A stretch of 64,000 nt of DNA from Bacilli bacterium (GCA_900754115.1 CAAEBM010000025.1:29606-93605), one strand, 5' to 3'. Positions 27,486-37,301 are shown, numbered from the stretch's first letter. Notes: generated by a model not told the origin, from the sequence alone. Program-made: numbers and translations.

Positions 27486-29417
27486 ATGAAAAAGACAAAA
27501 ATAATCTCTCCAGTAGTTTACTATGTTGCTTTTTTTATTTTGAATCTTTTTAATTCTTATACCTTGACGAGAGGTTCTTTTCATGCAAATTTAAGTGTTT
27601 ATCAATCCACATGGGGGACATTTTTAGCAATCATTGGTGATTTTGGCATTTTATTGATGCTTTTTTGTGCAACATGTTTGATTTTTAAAAAGAATCGAGG
27701 GAGATGTAATACTTTACTGGTGATTAGTATTGTCTTAACTGTAGTGATTTTATTTTTAACGGTTTTTTCCAATATGTTTTCACTATTTTTCTCCTTTTCT
27801 CAATTGACGAGTTTTCAAAATCCAGCACAAATGAGTTTAATTTTAGAATATGCAGGGTATATTTTTGCTATGTTTGGGCAAGGGAATATGTTAATTCACA
27901 TCATTCCTTTAGTTTTATTTATCATTTTGCGCTTTTTTATCAATACAAATGATGATAAAAAATATGCTAGAACATCACATAAAGTTTTATTTTTAGGAAA
28001 TAGTTTTGCTTTCATGATGGTGCCTTTAATTTTGTTAAATGTAAATGCCAAAGGAACAATTCATGAAGTTTCAATGTCTGGTTTGTATGGAAGTAGTTTT
28101 GCTGGAACTTACAATTATTATTTATATTCGGCTAGTGAAGCAATCTTTAAAAAGCAAAGTCAAGATGCAACAGCAAAAGAAAGAGAAATTCTTACTCAAT
28201 TTTTAGAAGCTTATTTGGCTCAAAATGATCCAAATTTTAATGATAATGCTTATTATAATATAGCAAGTGGCAAGAATTTAGTCATCATACAATTAGAGGC
28301 TTTTAATAATTTTGCTTTAAATTTAACAGTTGATGGTGTGGAAATTACACCTAATCTTAATGCGCTAATCAAAGAATCTTACTACAATAATCGTTTTTAT
28401 AGTACGGCTGGAATTGGCAATACTTCTGATTGTGAGTTTTCTATATTAACAGGGTTATATCCAAATGGAAACGATTTAGCTGTTTTTGATTTTAATGGAA
28501 AAAATTATCCGAGCTTAGCCAAAGATTTTACAAATAAAGGATATGCTACCTTTTCGATTCATGGCAATGATGGAGCTTTTTACAATCGCGATGTACAACA
28601 CATTCAAACCTATGGATTTCAAAGGCATATTGACCGTGAAGAAATTATTCAAAGAAGAAAACAAAGAGATTTAGGGACAGAAATTTTTGGTGAGTGGATT
28701 TCTGATGAATGTCTTTTACAAGAATCTATCGCTATATTTGAAGAATATCAATCTCAAAACACTCCTTTTTTTGCCTATGATATTTTAGTGACTTCACACA
28801 CTCCTTTTATTAAAAATAAAAAAATTCAAAAATTGAATTTAGATGGAATCACTTCTTTATCTGAAAGTTGTTTGGATTATTACCATTATGTAGATTATGC
28901 AATTGGCACTTTTTTTGAAGAATTAAAAACAAATCATACTGAGCTTTACAATAATACCGTATTTGTTCTTTTTGGTGATCACACTTCTTCAATTATGAAA
29001 AATGATTTAGAAAGTATTTTAGATGAAAAAATAAATAGTGTGGAATATCGCTTAACCATGCAAAGTGTTCCTCTTATTATTCATTGTCCTAGTTTATTTT
29101 CTGATTATCATAATCAACCTGATTCAACGGTTCGTGGCCAAGTAGATGTGTATCCCACATTATCCAATCTATTTGGTTTAGATTCAAAATATAAAATTGG
29201 TGCAGATATTTTTTCAGATGATATCTCTTTAGTGTATAGTCCACGAACTTTAGATTTAATCTATAATGATTATGTTATTTTACCACCATCAAAAAAAGTT
29301 TATTATACTAAGGGAAATCAAAAACTTACTAAAAAGCAAATTGACTCCTATATTTCTTCGTTTTATCATTACAAATATTATAACGACATGTTGATGAATA
29401 AAAACTATTTCAAATAA
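27486..29417 (+). CDS. ltaS: LtaS-like membrane sulfatase-fold phosphoglycerol transferase
   Basis: A 643-residue protein with five N-terminal membrane helices (about 1-160) and an extracytoplasmic alkaline-phosphatase/sulfatase domain. Key parts are VIIQLEAFNNF with metal-binding Glu, YSTAGIGNTSDCEFSILTGLYP with the catalytic Thr, ATFSIHGNDGAFYNRD and VLFGDHTSS. This is the lipoteichoic-acid synthase family, which polymerises glycerol phosphate on a glycolipid anchor. The reading frame extends 27 codons upstream to a TTG, but ATG 27486 gives a normal N terminus. The gene is monocistronic and divergent from glgB. Confidence 0.88.
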   Translation: MKKTKIISPVVYYVAFFILNLFNSYTLTRGSFHANLSVYQSTWGTFLAIIGDFGILLMLFCATCLIFKKNRGRCNTLLVISIVLTVVILFLTVFSNMFSLFFSFSQLTSFQNPAQMSLILEYAGYIFAMFGQGNMLIHIIPLVLFIILRFFINTNDDKKYARTSHKVLFLGNSFAFMMVPLILLNVNAKGTIHEVSMSGLYGSSFAGTYNYYLYSASEAIFKKQSQDATAKEREILTQFLEAYLAQNDPNFNDNAYYNIASGKNLVIIQLEAFNNFALNLTVDGVEITPNLNALIKESYYNNRFYSTAGIGNTSDCEFSILTGLYPNGNDLAVFDFNGKNYPSLAKDFTNKGYATFSIHGNDGAFYNRDVQHIQTYGFQRHIDREEIIQRRKQRDLGTEIFGEWISDECLLQESIAIFEEYQSQNTPFFAYDILVTSHTPFIKNKKIQKLNLDGITSLSESCLDYYHYVDYAIGTFFEELKTNHTELYNNTVFVLFGDHTSSIMKNDLESILDEKINSVEYRLTMQSVPLIIHCPSLFSDYHNQPDSTVRGQVDVYPTLSNLFGLDSKYKIGADIFSDDISLVYSPRTLDLIYNDYVILPPSKKVYYTKGNQKLTKKQIDSYISSFYHYKYYNDMLMNKNYFK

Positions 29418-30274
29418 TAAAAAAAGACCTTGATTATTGCTGTTTCGTTAGGAATTTTTGCGGTAAGTGTGCCGTTCTTTTGAAAGTCAGACGTGGAGTG
29501 AAACCACGCCTTTTCTCTTGCCCTTATATTTCTTTTTATAAATTTTTGTCGAAGTTTAGCAAATCAATTGCTACGACAAAGCTATAAATTATTTCAATTG
29601 TGTGGGCGTAATGTCTGTCAATCTTTGTTTTCTCTCCTAAAATTGATTTTGAGACACAAAAAAGTCGCTGACAAAAACTTACGTGTCACCGACTTATAAA
29701 TAGGAATTAGGGCACAAGCTCATACCTTGTATTAAGTTGTTTGTTTTAATTTTCTTCTTCTTAATATTAGGAATAGTCTATACCTTTCATAAAGATTTCA
29801 CGGTCATCTATCTTATCGATTAAGGCGTTTTCAATAAGTTCCATTAATCTTGCTCTAATCAACGTATTTGCAGTGGAGCTTTGCTTTAATACGGATTTAA
29901 ACTTCGACTACTGAAAAAGGCTTTGTAATATAATCATCCGCCTCAAGACTCATCCCCATATACATAATTGCTCCTTTAATGAATTTATTTTCAGTGATTT
30001 CAAATTCATTATAGTGCAATAGGGTAAATTTGCCAACTCTTCTTATTGCCTAGTTTTATAGTAAGTTTTATATTTTTTCTTCGCTATGATTGACGGACTA
30101 AATGGCGACGTTCATAGAGTAAGTACGCATAAAATGGGTTTGAACTATTAAAGACCGAATATAAATAAAAGTCTTTATCAATCAAACCGACCATTTTCGT
30201 TTTAACCGAAATTCTAATAAACGTAAATTTTAAAAATCCCTAGGAAAAGAGCACTTTGGTGTTTTTTTAATTTT
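29418..30274. other. Gene-free decayed region, probable mobile or island scar
   Basis: These 857 bases hold no intact gene. They contain a response-regulator remnant on the minus strand, several hairpins and no long open frame. Hairpins include CGTGG/CCACG at about 29492-29508, followed by a T-rich run; TTTGTCG...CGACAAA around an inner TAGCAA/TTGCTA at 29545-29580; and GTCGCTGACA/TGTCACCGAC at 29664-29693. The first closely resembles the terminator at 45893-45920 (18 of 22 aligned bases). Base use is less A+T-skewed than in flanking genes. The best reading is remains of a two-component/ABC island like the one at 41080-45920. Confidence 0.6.
29897..30016 (-). pseudogene. Remnant of an OmpR-family response regulator
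   Basis: A 39-codon minus-strand fragment contains NEFEITENKFI, like the start of a winged-helix effector domain, and then SLEADDYITKPFSVVEV, the unmistakable end of a receiver domain (ADDYITKPF with the conserved Lys). A stop follows immediately; past it the same frame continues with receiver-like IRIKAKL. The two domain pieces are in the wrong order and both are truncated, so the gene has been rearranged and lost. Confidence 0.7.
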
Positions 30275-31384
30275 TTAATTGTCAAAAATGAATAAAGGAA
30301 TCATCATTTCTTCTTTTAATAAACCAGCGTGATGGCCTTTAAAAGGATGAAAATTAGGTGTTGTGGCAAAGAAATATTTATCAATAGCAAAAGCAATATA
30401 ATCTCCTAAAATAGAATTTGCCTTTTTATGTTGAATCCCCACACCAAATATTTCTTTTTTCAAAACTTCTTTTTTACTTAATAAGACAAATTTGCCATCA
30501 AAATATTGATGAAATAAAGAAACAAATCGCTTATCATATCCCTTTTTAACGCTAAAAGAAGTACAGCGACTATCTAAAGATGGCAGACGAGTTAAACAAG
30601 CCATGAGTTCGTAATAGGTATAAAGCAAAATGGGGGCAACATCTACTAAACCATGATCGGCACTGATAAAAGCGACCGTGTCTTTAGTCTTTTTAGCTAT
30701 TTTTTCGCAAAATTTATTAATGTTTGTAAGATGTTTACGAATCATTTCGTCTTTTGTTCCATAATCGTGAATGTCATGATCTGGTTGATCCCAATAGACA
30801 TAGATGAATTTTTTTGTCTCTTCTTTACAAACTTTAATCAATCTTTTTTGCAACTGTTTTAAATTTTTACAACCATCTTTTCTAAAAGATGGCCAAAACT
30901 CAACGTATTTGACATCGGGATTTTGTTGTGTGATTTGTTTGCCCACACTGATATAAGGTAAATAAGTATTTCCACAATCAACACCAACATATTCTTTAGT
31001 TAAACTATCAACACTACTGAATATATCGACATTTTTATCGATTTCTTCCATGTATAAAGACCAGCCAAGCCAGCCTGATTCAATAGGAGTTAAAGCAGAT
31101 AAATAAGAAGTAGTTGCAGCAGCTGTTGTACTTGGTATTACTGAATGTATCGTTGCATATTGGTGTTTTTTCAAAAAAGAATCGTCTTTTAAATGCAAAT
31201 CTACAATGTTTTGTCCCATTCCATCAAAAACCATGACAATGACATTTTTGAAATCCTTTTTTAAAAAGATTTGATCAGCAATTGATAAAGTAGCATGAGA
31301 AGGATTGACATGATAAAATTTTTGAATGGAACTCATCAAATTGACAATACATTGATCATAATTTTTGTATAAAAAAGCATCCAT
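30275..31384 (-). CDS. Alkaline-phosphatase-superfamily nucleotide pyrophosphatase/phosphodiesterase
   Basis: A 369-residue cytoplasmic protein. The metal site and nucleophile region are VIVMVFDGMGQNIVD and HSVIPSTTAAATTSYLSA (nucleophile Thr). The second metal site is YVYWDQPDHDIHDYG, with SADHGLVD, and the C-terminal His is in FKGHHAG. This is a type I phosphodiesterase (NPP-like); the natural substrate is unknown. It overlaps the DUF4127 gene upstream (TAATG), so the two are made together. Confidence 0.88.
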   Translation of the reverse strand: MDAFLYKNYDQCIVNLMSSIQKFYHVNPSHATLSIADQIFLKKDFKNVIVMVFDGMGQNIVDLHLKDDSFLKKHQYATIHSVIPSTTAAATTSYLSALTPIESGWLGWSLYMEEIDKNVDIFSSVDSLTKEYVGVDCGNTYLPYISVGKQITQQNPDVKYVEFWPSFRKDGCKNLKQLQKRLIKVCKEETKKFIYVYWDQPDHDIHDYGTKDEMIRKHLTNINKFCEKIAKKTKDTVAFISADHGLVDVAPILLYTYYELMACLTRLPSLDSRCTSFSVKKGYDKRFVSLFHQYFDGKFVLLSKKEVLKKEIFGVGIQHKKANSILGDYIAFAIDKYFFATTPNFHPFKGHHAGLLKEEMMIPLFIFDN

Positions 31385-32907
31385 TAAAAACTTTCTCCTT
31401 TCTTTTTGATTTTTAAGCCGATTTCATATGTACGAGACCAAGGCATATAAAGGTCTAAGATTTCATATTTATCTTTTAAATAAGGCATATGAATGGCAAT
31501 TTGTTCATGTAATAATTTTTCTACTAATTTACTAAATTCGCCTCTTTGTTCTTTGACATCATAAATGGTATAGCCCATTTTTTCACAGTATTCTTCTCGC
31601 ACAATTTTACGCACAAAAGTATCATATCCTGCATCTTCCACAAAGCGATGAATTAAAAAGTCTTCATGTTTTTGTGAGTCATGGGGCATTAAATAATGCA
31701 TTCCCATAGCTAAAGCCGTTCCTAAAGAATTACAAGGGATATTCCAACTCGCATAGCCAGCTAATTGAAAATACAATTTTTTTTGTTCGATAAAGGAAAG
31801 CAATTGAGGGTCACTTCCATTACAATATCCAACATCGCCAATCGTGACAGGGATTTTTAATTGATATATACAATTTTCGATAAAAGAGACAAATGCCTCT
31901 AGATTTCTTAAAGTGGAATATCCAGTTCCTTTCCACTTTCGATATTGTGTTGCAATCATTTCTTTTCCTGGAGCATTTATTGCAAAGACTAAATCCGCTT
32001 CTTGAATTGTAGAAGCAACAATTCCTCCAGCAGCAATGATTTGATAACGAGCGCTGATATCTAAGGCGCGATCTTCTGCACAAGGAATAATGGTTTTACA
32101 AAGTGGGGATGGATAATAAAGATAAACAACAGGCTTTTTTTGATGTAAAGTATTAAAAACTCTTGCAAATAAAGTGTTTCCTACTTCATCTGCTCCAGGA
32201 TAGGTTAAAATTTTGTCTTGCAGTTGATAAGCTCTCACTTTATTTTTAATTTGTAATTGGTCTAAAGCGGTATAACCATAAGGAGCACTATCATCTTGAG
32301 GAATGATTAAAAAATCAATGATATTTTCATAAACTAAATCCACACAAGCTAAATTAATTTTACAATTAATTTGTCTTCTATTTTCATAATCATCGATATA
32401 TTCTTGAGGAATTGAAATCGTTGATAATTGATTGATTTCTTCTTGAGTAGCTAAATTTAATTCTATGCGATGTTGTATATATTTACGATTAAATAAATCA
32501 AGTCCATGATGAAGATAATAATCTGGTTCTTCATCATCGTCATTGTAACGAGGACAGCGCATCACTAAATTAAACGCATAAATTTTAAAATTAGGGTTTT
32601 CCTTTTTGATTTGTCTTAAAATATTTAAACGTTGTACAACGGTTTCATAATCAAAAAAATGAAGACGAGATGGAACAATTCCACCATATAACAAGGTGTC
32701 AATGGATAAAACAATGCCATCTGCGTTTTTAGCTTCTTGAAGTAAAAAATCATTAATTTTTTGAATATTTCCAGGCTTTTTTTTCAATCCCATGTACTCA
32801 AAAGGGACTCGAATAATATTTAAAAAAGAGTCGTTAAAAATTTCATAAGCAAAATCATAATTGCAAGGTCTTTCATCTAAAGGAATATACAAGTAACGAT
32901 AAGCCAT
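31384..32907 (-). CDS. DUF4127 family protein
   Basis: A 507-residue protein with the DUF4127 opening YLYIPLDERPCNYDF and downstream VLSIDTLLYGGIVPSR, FNLVMRCPRYNDDDEEPDY and IPQDDSAPYGYTALDQ. No signal peptide is seen. The family has no settled function; conserved Asp, Glu and Arg clusters suggest an enzyme. The start is the ATG following GGGAGGG. It is co-translated with the phosphodiesterase, which hints that both act on one phosphorylated or glycosyl substrate. That link is inference only. Confidence 0.85.
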   Translation of the reverse strand: MAYRYLYIPLDERPCNYDFAYEIFNDSFLNIIRVPFEYMGLKKKPGNIQKINDFLLQEAKNADGIVLSIDTLLYGGIVPSRLHFFDYETVVQRLNILRQIKKENPNFKIYAFNLVMRCPRYNDDDEEPDYYLHHGLDLFNRKYIQHRIELNLATQEEINQLSTISIPQEYIDDYENRRQINCKINLACVDLVYENIIDFLIIPQDDSAPYGYTALDQLQIKNKVRAYQLQDKILTYPGADEVGNTLFARVFNTLHQKKPVVYLYYPSPLCKTIIPCAEDRALDISARYQIIAAGGIVASTIQEADLVFAINAPGKEMIATQYRKWKGTGYSTLRNLEAFVSFIENCIYQLKIPVTIGDVGYCNGSDPQLLSFIEQKKLYFQLAGYASWNIPCNSLGTALAMGMHYLMPHDSQKHEDFLIHRFVEDAGYDTFVRKIVREEYCEKMGYTIYDVKEQRGEFSKLVEKLLHEQIAIHMPYLKDKYEILDLYMPWSRTYEIGLKIKKKGESF

Positions 32908-33014
32908 AAAAGAACCCTCCCATGTCGATTTCATTCTAGCATAAAAGGTAAAAAATTGATATATTTTTTCAAGAAAATCCTTTATAATAAAAGAGGAAAA
33001 AAAGGAGAATGAAT

Positions 33015-34640
33015 ATGAAAGAAAAATGGTGGAAAAATGCAGTCATTTATCAAATTTATCCTCGTAGTTTTATGGATGCAAATAATGACGGAATTGGAGA
33101 TTTAAAAGGAATTATTTCCAAATTAGATTATCTTTCTTTTTTAGGAATTGATGCAATTTGGTTATCTCCTATTTATGAATCACCAATGGAAGATAATGGA
33201 TATGATGTCAGTGATTATTTTAAAATAGCTCCTGTATTTGGAACAATGGAAGATATGGATCTTTTAATTGCTGAAGCCAAAAAAAGAAATATTCGCGTCA
33301 TTATGGATTTAGTAGCCAATCACACTTCTAAGGAACACCGATGGTTTAAAGAAGCGATAAAAGGGAAAGATAATCCGTATCATGATTATTTTTATTGGGC
33401 TGATAAACCAGATCAAAAACAATCCAGTTTTGGGGGCAGTTCATGGGAATATGTTCCAGAATTAAATGAATATTATTATCATTATTTTGCTAAGGGACAA
33501 GTCGATTTAAATTGGACTAATCCACAAGTTAGAAAAGAAATAGCTAATATTGTTAATTGGTGGTTAGATAAAGGAGTGGCTGGTTTTAGAATGGATGCCA
33601 TAGAACTCATTTCCAAAGATTTAAAGAAAGGAATTTTTGCAAATGGTCCTAAAATTCATGAATATCTTAAAGAATTAAACAAAAACTCCTTTGGGAAAAA
33701 GAAAGATAGTATCACAGTAGGAGAAGGATGGCCAACAACTCAAATTGCTATAGATTATTCTAAACCAGAAAATCATGAATTAGATATGATGTTTCAATTT
33801 GAAAGTGCTTGTATCACAAATAATACCAATCCACTCGGCAAATTTGACCCTGTAGCATTAGATTTAGTAAAATTAAAAGAAATTTTTGAACGTTGGCAAC
33901 ATGATTTATATAATCAAGCTTGGAATGCTTTGTTTTGGGAAAATCATGATTTAGCTAGAAGTGTCTCTCGATTTGGAGATGACCGTTTTTATCGAGTAGA
34001 AAGTGCAAAAGCATTAGCTATCATGCTTTTAATGATGCAAGGAACTCCTTATATTTACCAAGGAGAAGAAATTGGGATGACCAATGCTTATTATAAAAAA
34101 TTGTCTGATTACGATGATATTGACGCTCATGGCAATTATCAAGCTTTAGTAGTAGATAAAAAAATTGCTACACATGAAAAATTTATGGAAGGATTGCAAA
34201 AAGGAAGTCGAGATAATGCTCGAACTCCTATGCAATGGGATGATTCTGTCAATGCGGGCTTTAATCAAGGAGCTAAAACTTGGTTAAAAGTCATTCCTAA
34301 TTATAAAGAAATTAATGTGCAACAAAGTATAAAAGATAAAGATTCTGTTTTCTATACGTATAAAGATTTAATTGCTTTGCGCAAGTCAAAGAAATATCAA
34401 GATTTAATAATGAATGGGACCTTTCAACTTTATTTGAAAGAAGATCCTTATTTGATGATTTATGAAAGAGAATGGAAAGGACAAAAACTTTTAGTAGTCA
34501 TCAATTTTGATGGAGAAAACCATGTTCTTGATATGCCTTTAAACGTTCAATCAATTGTCTTATCCAATTATAAAGATAGCGTTTGTTCTTTATCTCAAGT
34601 TGAATTAAGACCTTACGAAGCCATTATTTTTGAACGTTAA
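33015..34640 (+). CDS. malL: Oligo-1,6-glucosidase / alpha-glucosidase (GH13)
   Basis: A 541-residue cytoplasmic GH13_31-type enzyme cutting isomaltose-type or maltose-type oligosaccharides. Motifs: VIYQIYPRSFMDANNDGIGD, VIMDLVANHTS, AGFRMDAIE (nucleophile Asp), TVGEGWPTT (acid Glu) and FWENHDLARSVSRFGDD; the usual NHDQPR is replaced by NHDLAR. The start is the ATG seven bases after GGAG. The calcium loop DANNDGIGD is present. A TATAAT lies at 32983-32988. It is near but separate from the glycogen operon and supports an alpha-glucan economy. Confidence 0.93.
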   Translation: MKEKWWKNAVIYQIYPRSFMDANNDGIGDLKGIISKLDYLSFLGIDAIWLSPIYESPMEDNGYDVSDYFKIAPVFGTMEDMDLLIAEAKKRNIRVIMDLVANHTSKEHRWFKEAIKGKDNPYHDYFYWADKPDQKQSSFGGSSWEYVPELNEYYYHYFAKGQVDLNWTNPQVRKEIANIVNWWLDKGVAGFRMDAIELISKDLKKGIFANGPKIHEYLKELNKNSFGKKKDSITVGEGWPTTQIAIDYSKPENHELDMMFQFESACITNNTNPLGKFDPVALDLVKLKEIFERWQHDLYNQAWNALFWENHDLARSVSRFGDDRFYRVESAKALAIMLLMMQGTPYIYQGEEIGMTNAYYKKLSDYDDIDAHGNYQALVVDKKIATHEKFMEGLQKGSRDNARTPMQWDDSVNAGFNQGAKTWLKVIPNYKEINVQQSIKDKDSVFYTYKDLIALRKSKKYQDLIMNGTFQLYLKEDPYLMIYEREWKGQKLLVVINFDGENHVLDMPLNVQSIVLSNYKDSVCSLSQVELRPYEAIIFER

Positions 34641-34660
34641 TCTTAAAAAAAACAAATGTC

Positions 34661-34697
34661 AAGGAAAGTATTATAAATTGTACTTTCCTTTTTTTAA
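34661..34697 (+). terminator. Terminator of malL
   Basis: AAGGAAAGTA (34661-34670) pairs perfectly with TACTTTCCTT (34681-34690), followed by T residues. Confidence 0.88.
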
Positions 34698-34767
34698 TAA
34701 AAAAATTTTCTGTTTTTATAAATCATTATAATTTGGTAATAATAATGTTGAAAAGAGGATGATCTTC

Positions 34768-35187
34768 ATGTGGATTTTATTTGCTTTTTTATCAGCATTA
34801 TTTGCAAGTTTAATGACCGTTTTCATGAAAATGGGATTAAAAGATATGAATCCACACGTTGCAACCGCATTAAGAACATCTATTGTTGTTTTGCTTTGTT
34901 GGGGCCTTGTTTTTATTACCAAAAGTCAAGCAGGAGTCAAAGCAATTCAAAAAAAAGAATGGATTTATTTAATTTTAGCAAGTCTTGCCACCTTTGGAAC
35001 GTGGACTTTTTATTTTTTAGCTTTAAAAGAAGGTAGCGTAAAAAATGTGATGACCATTGATCGTTTAAGTATTGTCTTTGCCATCATTTTTTCGGCTATT
35101 TTCTTAAAAGAAACTATTACTTTTAAAACCATTATTGGAATGGTTGTATTTTTATCGGGAGCGGTTTTACTCATCTATTATCATTAA
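34768..35187 (+). CDS. Single-domain EamA/DMT-superfamily membrane protein
   Basis: A 139-residue protein with about five hydrophobic segments and one EamA repeat. LKDMNPHVATALRTSIVVLL, YFLALKEGSVKNVMTIDRLSIVFAIIFSAIFLKETITFKTIIGMVVFLSGAVLL are standard DMT signatures. Normal EamA proteins have two repeats (about 300 residues), so this one must work as a dimer. Substrate unknown. The ATG at 34768 has GAGGATG at better spacing than an ATG 9 bases earlier. Its end overlaps the convergent YiiX-like gene by 4 bp. Confidence 0.87.
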   Translation: MWILFAFLSALFASLMTVFMKMGLKDMNPHVATALRTSIVVLLCWGLVFITKSQAGVKAIQKKEWIYLILASLATFGTWTFYFLALKEGSVKNVMTIDRLSIVFAIIFSAIFLKETITFKTIIGMVVFLSGAVLLIYYH

Positions 35188-36038
35188 AGAGAGGTAAAAT
35201 CATATTCATTTCCATCATCTAAATAATAAACAGTGTGTGTTCCTCTTAACTTGTTGTTTTCATCTTTTATCGTTTTATTTTCTTCTTTGTAAATAAAAAT
35301 GTAAGTATCTTTACTAATAATGATATCTTGTGCTGTTGTAATAAAGGAATCTTCATTTAAATCTTTATCGACAACGGCATAAGCCTTACTTAATATATCA
35401 GTACAATAATGAGCATTTTTGGTGTTTAATACAAAGGTATAATTATAAGGGTCACCTAGCATATCTTCTGCTTTTTTCGTCGCTTTTTCTCGTTCTTGTT
35501 TGGTTGCTTTTACTTTTAAAGCGACAAATTGAGTGCGTAAATAATTGTCAAATAGCCAGTCATTGTAACCAATTTGCACATCGTTGTCTTCTTTTCGTTC
35601 ATTTAAACCTGTAATTTCAATTAAAGTGCCAATACGAGAAGTACCTTCTTGTGGATCATTTAAATCAGCACCATCAATTAAAGCAGCATGACCACCTGCA
35701 TAAAAATCCATGAACCAATTCACCCAAGGACTAACAGCACTTTTTAAAGCGACAAGTAAATCTCCTCGGCTTCCAATAAAAATTTCATTAGTATAAGGAT
35801 GAATAGAAAAAGAAGGAGTAATATCGGTTGTACCATTTGAAACTTTACAAAAATTCATATCATAGGTTTTAGAATATTGGCAAGGGTAAACAGCGTGTTT
35901 TTTAAAATCTTTTATCAGTACTTGAATTTGGTGATTTTCAACTGCTGCATCAATTGTAAAATAAGTGGCTGTCAAATAAAGACAACATATGACGATTAAA
36001 AAAATTTTCAAGCCGGTTTTGCCATATTTCTTTTTCAT
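35184..36038 (-). CDS. Membrane-anchored YiiX-like permuted papain-fold hydrolase
   Basis: A 284-residue protein with an N-terminal signal anchor (residues 11-30, IFLIVICCLYLTATYF). The YiiX/permuted NlpC-P60 pattern follows: GDLLVALKS, GGHAALIDG (catalytic His), then LGDPYNYTF and NAHYCTDIL (catalytic Cys). Such enzymes are outward-facing amidases or peptidases; the target may be peptidoglycan or a lipoprotein. The ATG used is spaced eight bases from AAAGGTGA; the in-frame GTG upstream lies on that site. It is convergent with the EamA gene. Confidence 0.82.
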   Translation of the reverse strand: MKKKYGKTGLKIFLIVICCLYLTATYFTIDAAVENHQIQVLIKDFKKHAVYPCQYSKTYDMNFCKVSNGTTDITPSFSIHPYTNEIFIGSRGDLLVALKSAVSPWVNWFMDFYAGGHAALIDGADLNDPQEGTSRIGTLIEITGLNERKEDNDVQIGYNDWLFDNYLRTQFVALKVKATKQEREKATKKAEDMLGDPYNYTFVLNTKNAHYCTDILSKAYAVVDKDLNEDSFITTAQDIIISKDTYIFIYKEENKTIKDENNKLRGTHTVYYLDDGNEYDFTSL

Positions 36039-36144
36039 TCTTTTCACCTTTTTTAGATTATAACATTTTTTAAAAAAAATAAAAGTTTTAATATTGAAGT
36101 TTTATCAATAAAGTTTATAATAAAAATAGAGGAGATGAATTAAA

Positions 36145-36381
36145 ATGGATAGTTTTATTAAATGGATGGATAGCCAACCTCAATTAGTTAAGGCTTTATT
36201 TTGTATTCCTTTTGTTGCAATTATTTGGGTTATTTATCGAATTGTTTTAAGTGCTAATGCAAAAGATTGGCTAGGAGTAATTTTGGGAGTTTTACTTGTT
36301 TTTGTTGGAATTCCTTTCTTATGGCTTGTCGATTTAATTTGTATTTTAGTACAAGAAAAAGTTTTGTGGTTTAAGTATTAA
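36145..36381 (+). CDS. Small two-helix membrane protein
   Basis: A 78-residue protein with two hydrophobic helices (about 14-35 and 42-70), resembling small PspC/YqaE-like proteins only in general layout (DWLGVILGVLLVFVGIPFLWLVDLICILV). An AGGAGATG site lies upstream and a bidirectional terminator directly follows. The function is not recognised. Confidence 0.75.
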   Translation: MDSFIKWMDSQPQLVKALFCIPFVAIIWVIYRIVLSANAKDWLGVILGVLLVFVGIPFLWLVDLICILVQEKVLWFKY

Positions 36382-36409
36382 AAAAATCAAGTTTAACTTG
36401 ATTTTTTTT
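36382..36409. terminator. Bidirectional terminator between the small membrane gene and degV
   Basis: AAAAAATCAAGTT pairs with AACTTGATTTTTT between convergent genes. Confidence 0.85.
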
Positions 36410-37301
36410 ATTCGACGTCATATTTTTTTAAAAAAGTTATGCCTATTGGATGAGGACCGGTGTGTACGGCAACAGTAGAACCGATTTGGAAAAAGAAGAA
36501 ATCATGGATTCCTAATTCTTCTTCAACATTTTTAGCAAAGGTTTCCGCTTCATCTTTTTTATATCCATAACCGATGCCAAATAAATAATCACTGAATTTT
36601 AATAAATTCTTTTTAAAGAATTGTTTTACACATTCAATAACTTTGATCAAAGATTTATTTCTAGTTAGAGCCATTCCTGCAGAATCAATCTCCCCATTTT
36701 TAAATACAATAATGGGTTTAATTTTTAAAACAGTACCTAAAATTGATTTTAATTTACCAATCCGTCCACCATGGGCTAAATAGTCAACTGAGCCGATGGT
36801 AAAATAAATTTTTCCTGTATGTTTAATTCGTTCTACATGCGCAATTGCATCTTCAAAAGAAACTTGATTCTCTCTCATTCTAGCTAGTTCTAAGACAATC
36901 ATTCCTTCAATTGCTGTAAGTAAATAAGAATCAATCACTTCAATTTTAGCTTGTGGATATTTTTCTAAGATGTCTTTTTTAGCCAACATTGCTCCTTGAT
37001 AAGAACCAGAAATTTTAGAGGAGATGCAAACACAAATGACAGGGATATCTTGACTAACGTATTGTTCAAAAACGTTGAAATATTCTTCAACCGTGGGCAT
37101 AGAAGTTTTGGGGTATTGATTAGGACGGTCTACTAATTCTTGATAAAATTCTTGAGTATTTTTTTCTTGCTCTTTATAGTAATTTTTATCATCAAAAGAG
37201 ACGTAAAAAGAAACGACATCGACATCATATTTTTTTACTAAATCTTTTGGTAAATCACAAGCGCTATCACTGATAATTTTAAAAGGGGTCATTTTTTTCA
37301 T
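36408..37301 (-). CDS. DegV-family fatty-acid-binding protein
   Basis: A 297-residue protein binding a fatty acyl chain in the FakB manner. Family segments: IISDSACDLPKDL, YPKTSMPTVEEYF, CVCISSKISGSYQGAMLA, DSYLLTAIEGMIVLELARM, DYLAHGGRIGKLKSILGTVLKIKPI and the C-terminal GSTVAVHTGPHPIGI. With FakA it would supply acyl phosphate for phospholipid synthesis. Two in-frame ATGs nine bases apart are both imperfectly spaced from AAAGGA, so the exact start is uncertain. Confidence 0.92.
   Translation of the reverse strand: MKKMTPFKIISDSACDLPKDLVKKYDVDVVSFYVSFDDKNYYKEQEKNTQEFYQELVDRPNQYPKTSMPTVEEYFNVFEQYVSQDIPVICVCISSKISGSYQGAMLAKKDILEKYPQAKIEVIDSYLLTAIEGMIVLELARMRENQVSFEDAIAHVERIKHTGKIYFTIGSVDYLAHGGRIGKLKSILGTVLKIKPIIVFKNGEIDSAGMALTRNKSLIKVIECVKQFFKKNLLKFSDYLFGIGYGYKKDEAETFAKNVEEELGIHDFFFFQIGSTVAVHTGPHPIGITFLKKYDVE

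Noticed and set aside
29545..29693. Hairpins in the decayed region as attachment sites or a non-coding RNA
   Set aside because: The stems are imperfect, no integrase is nearby and no flanking direct repeat was found, so no specific role can be supported.
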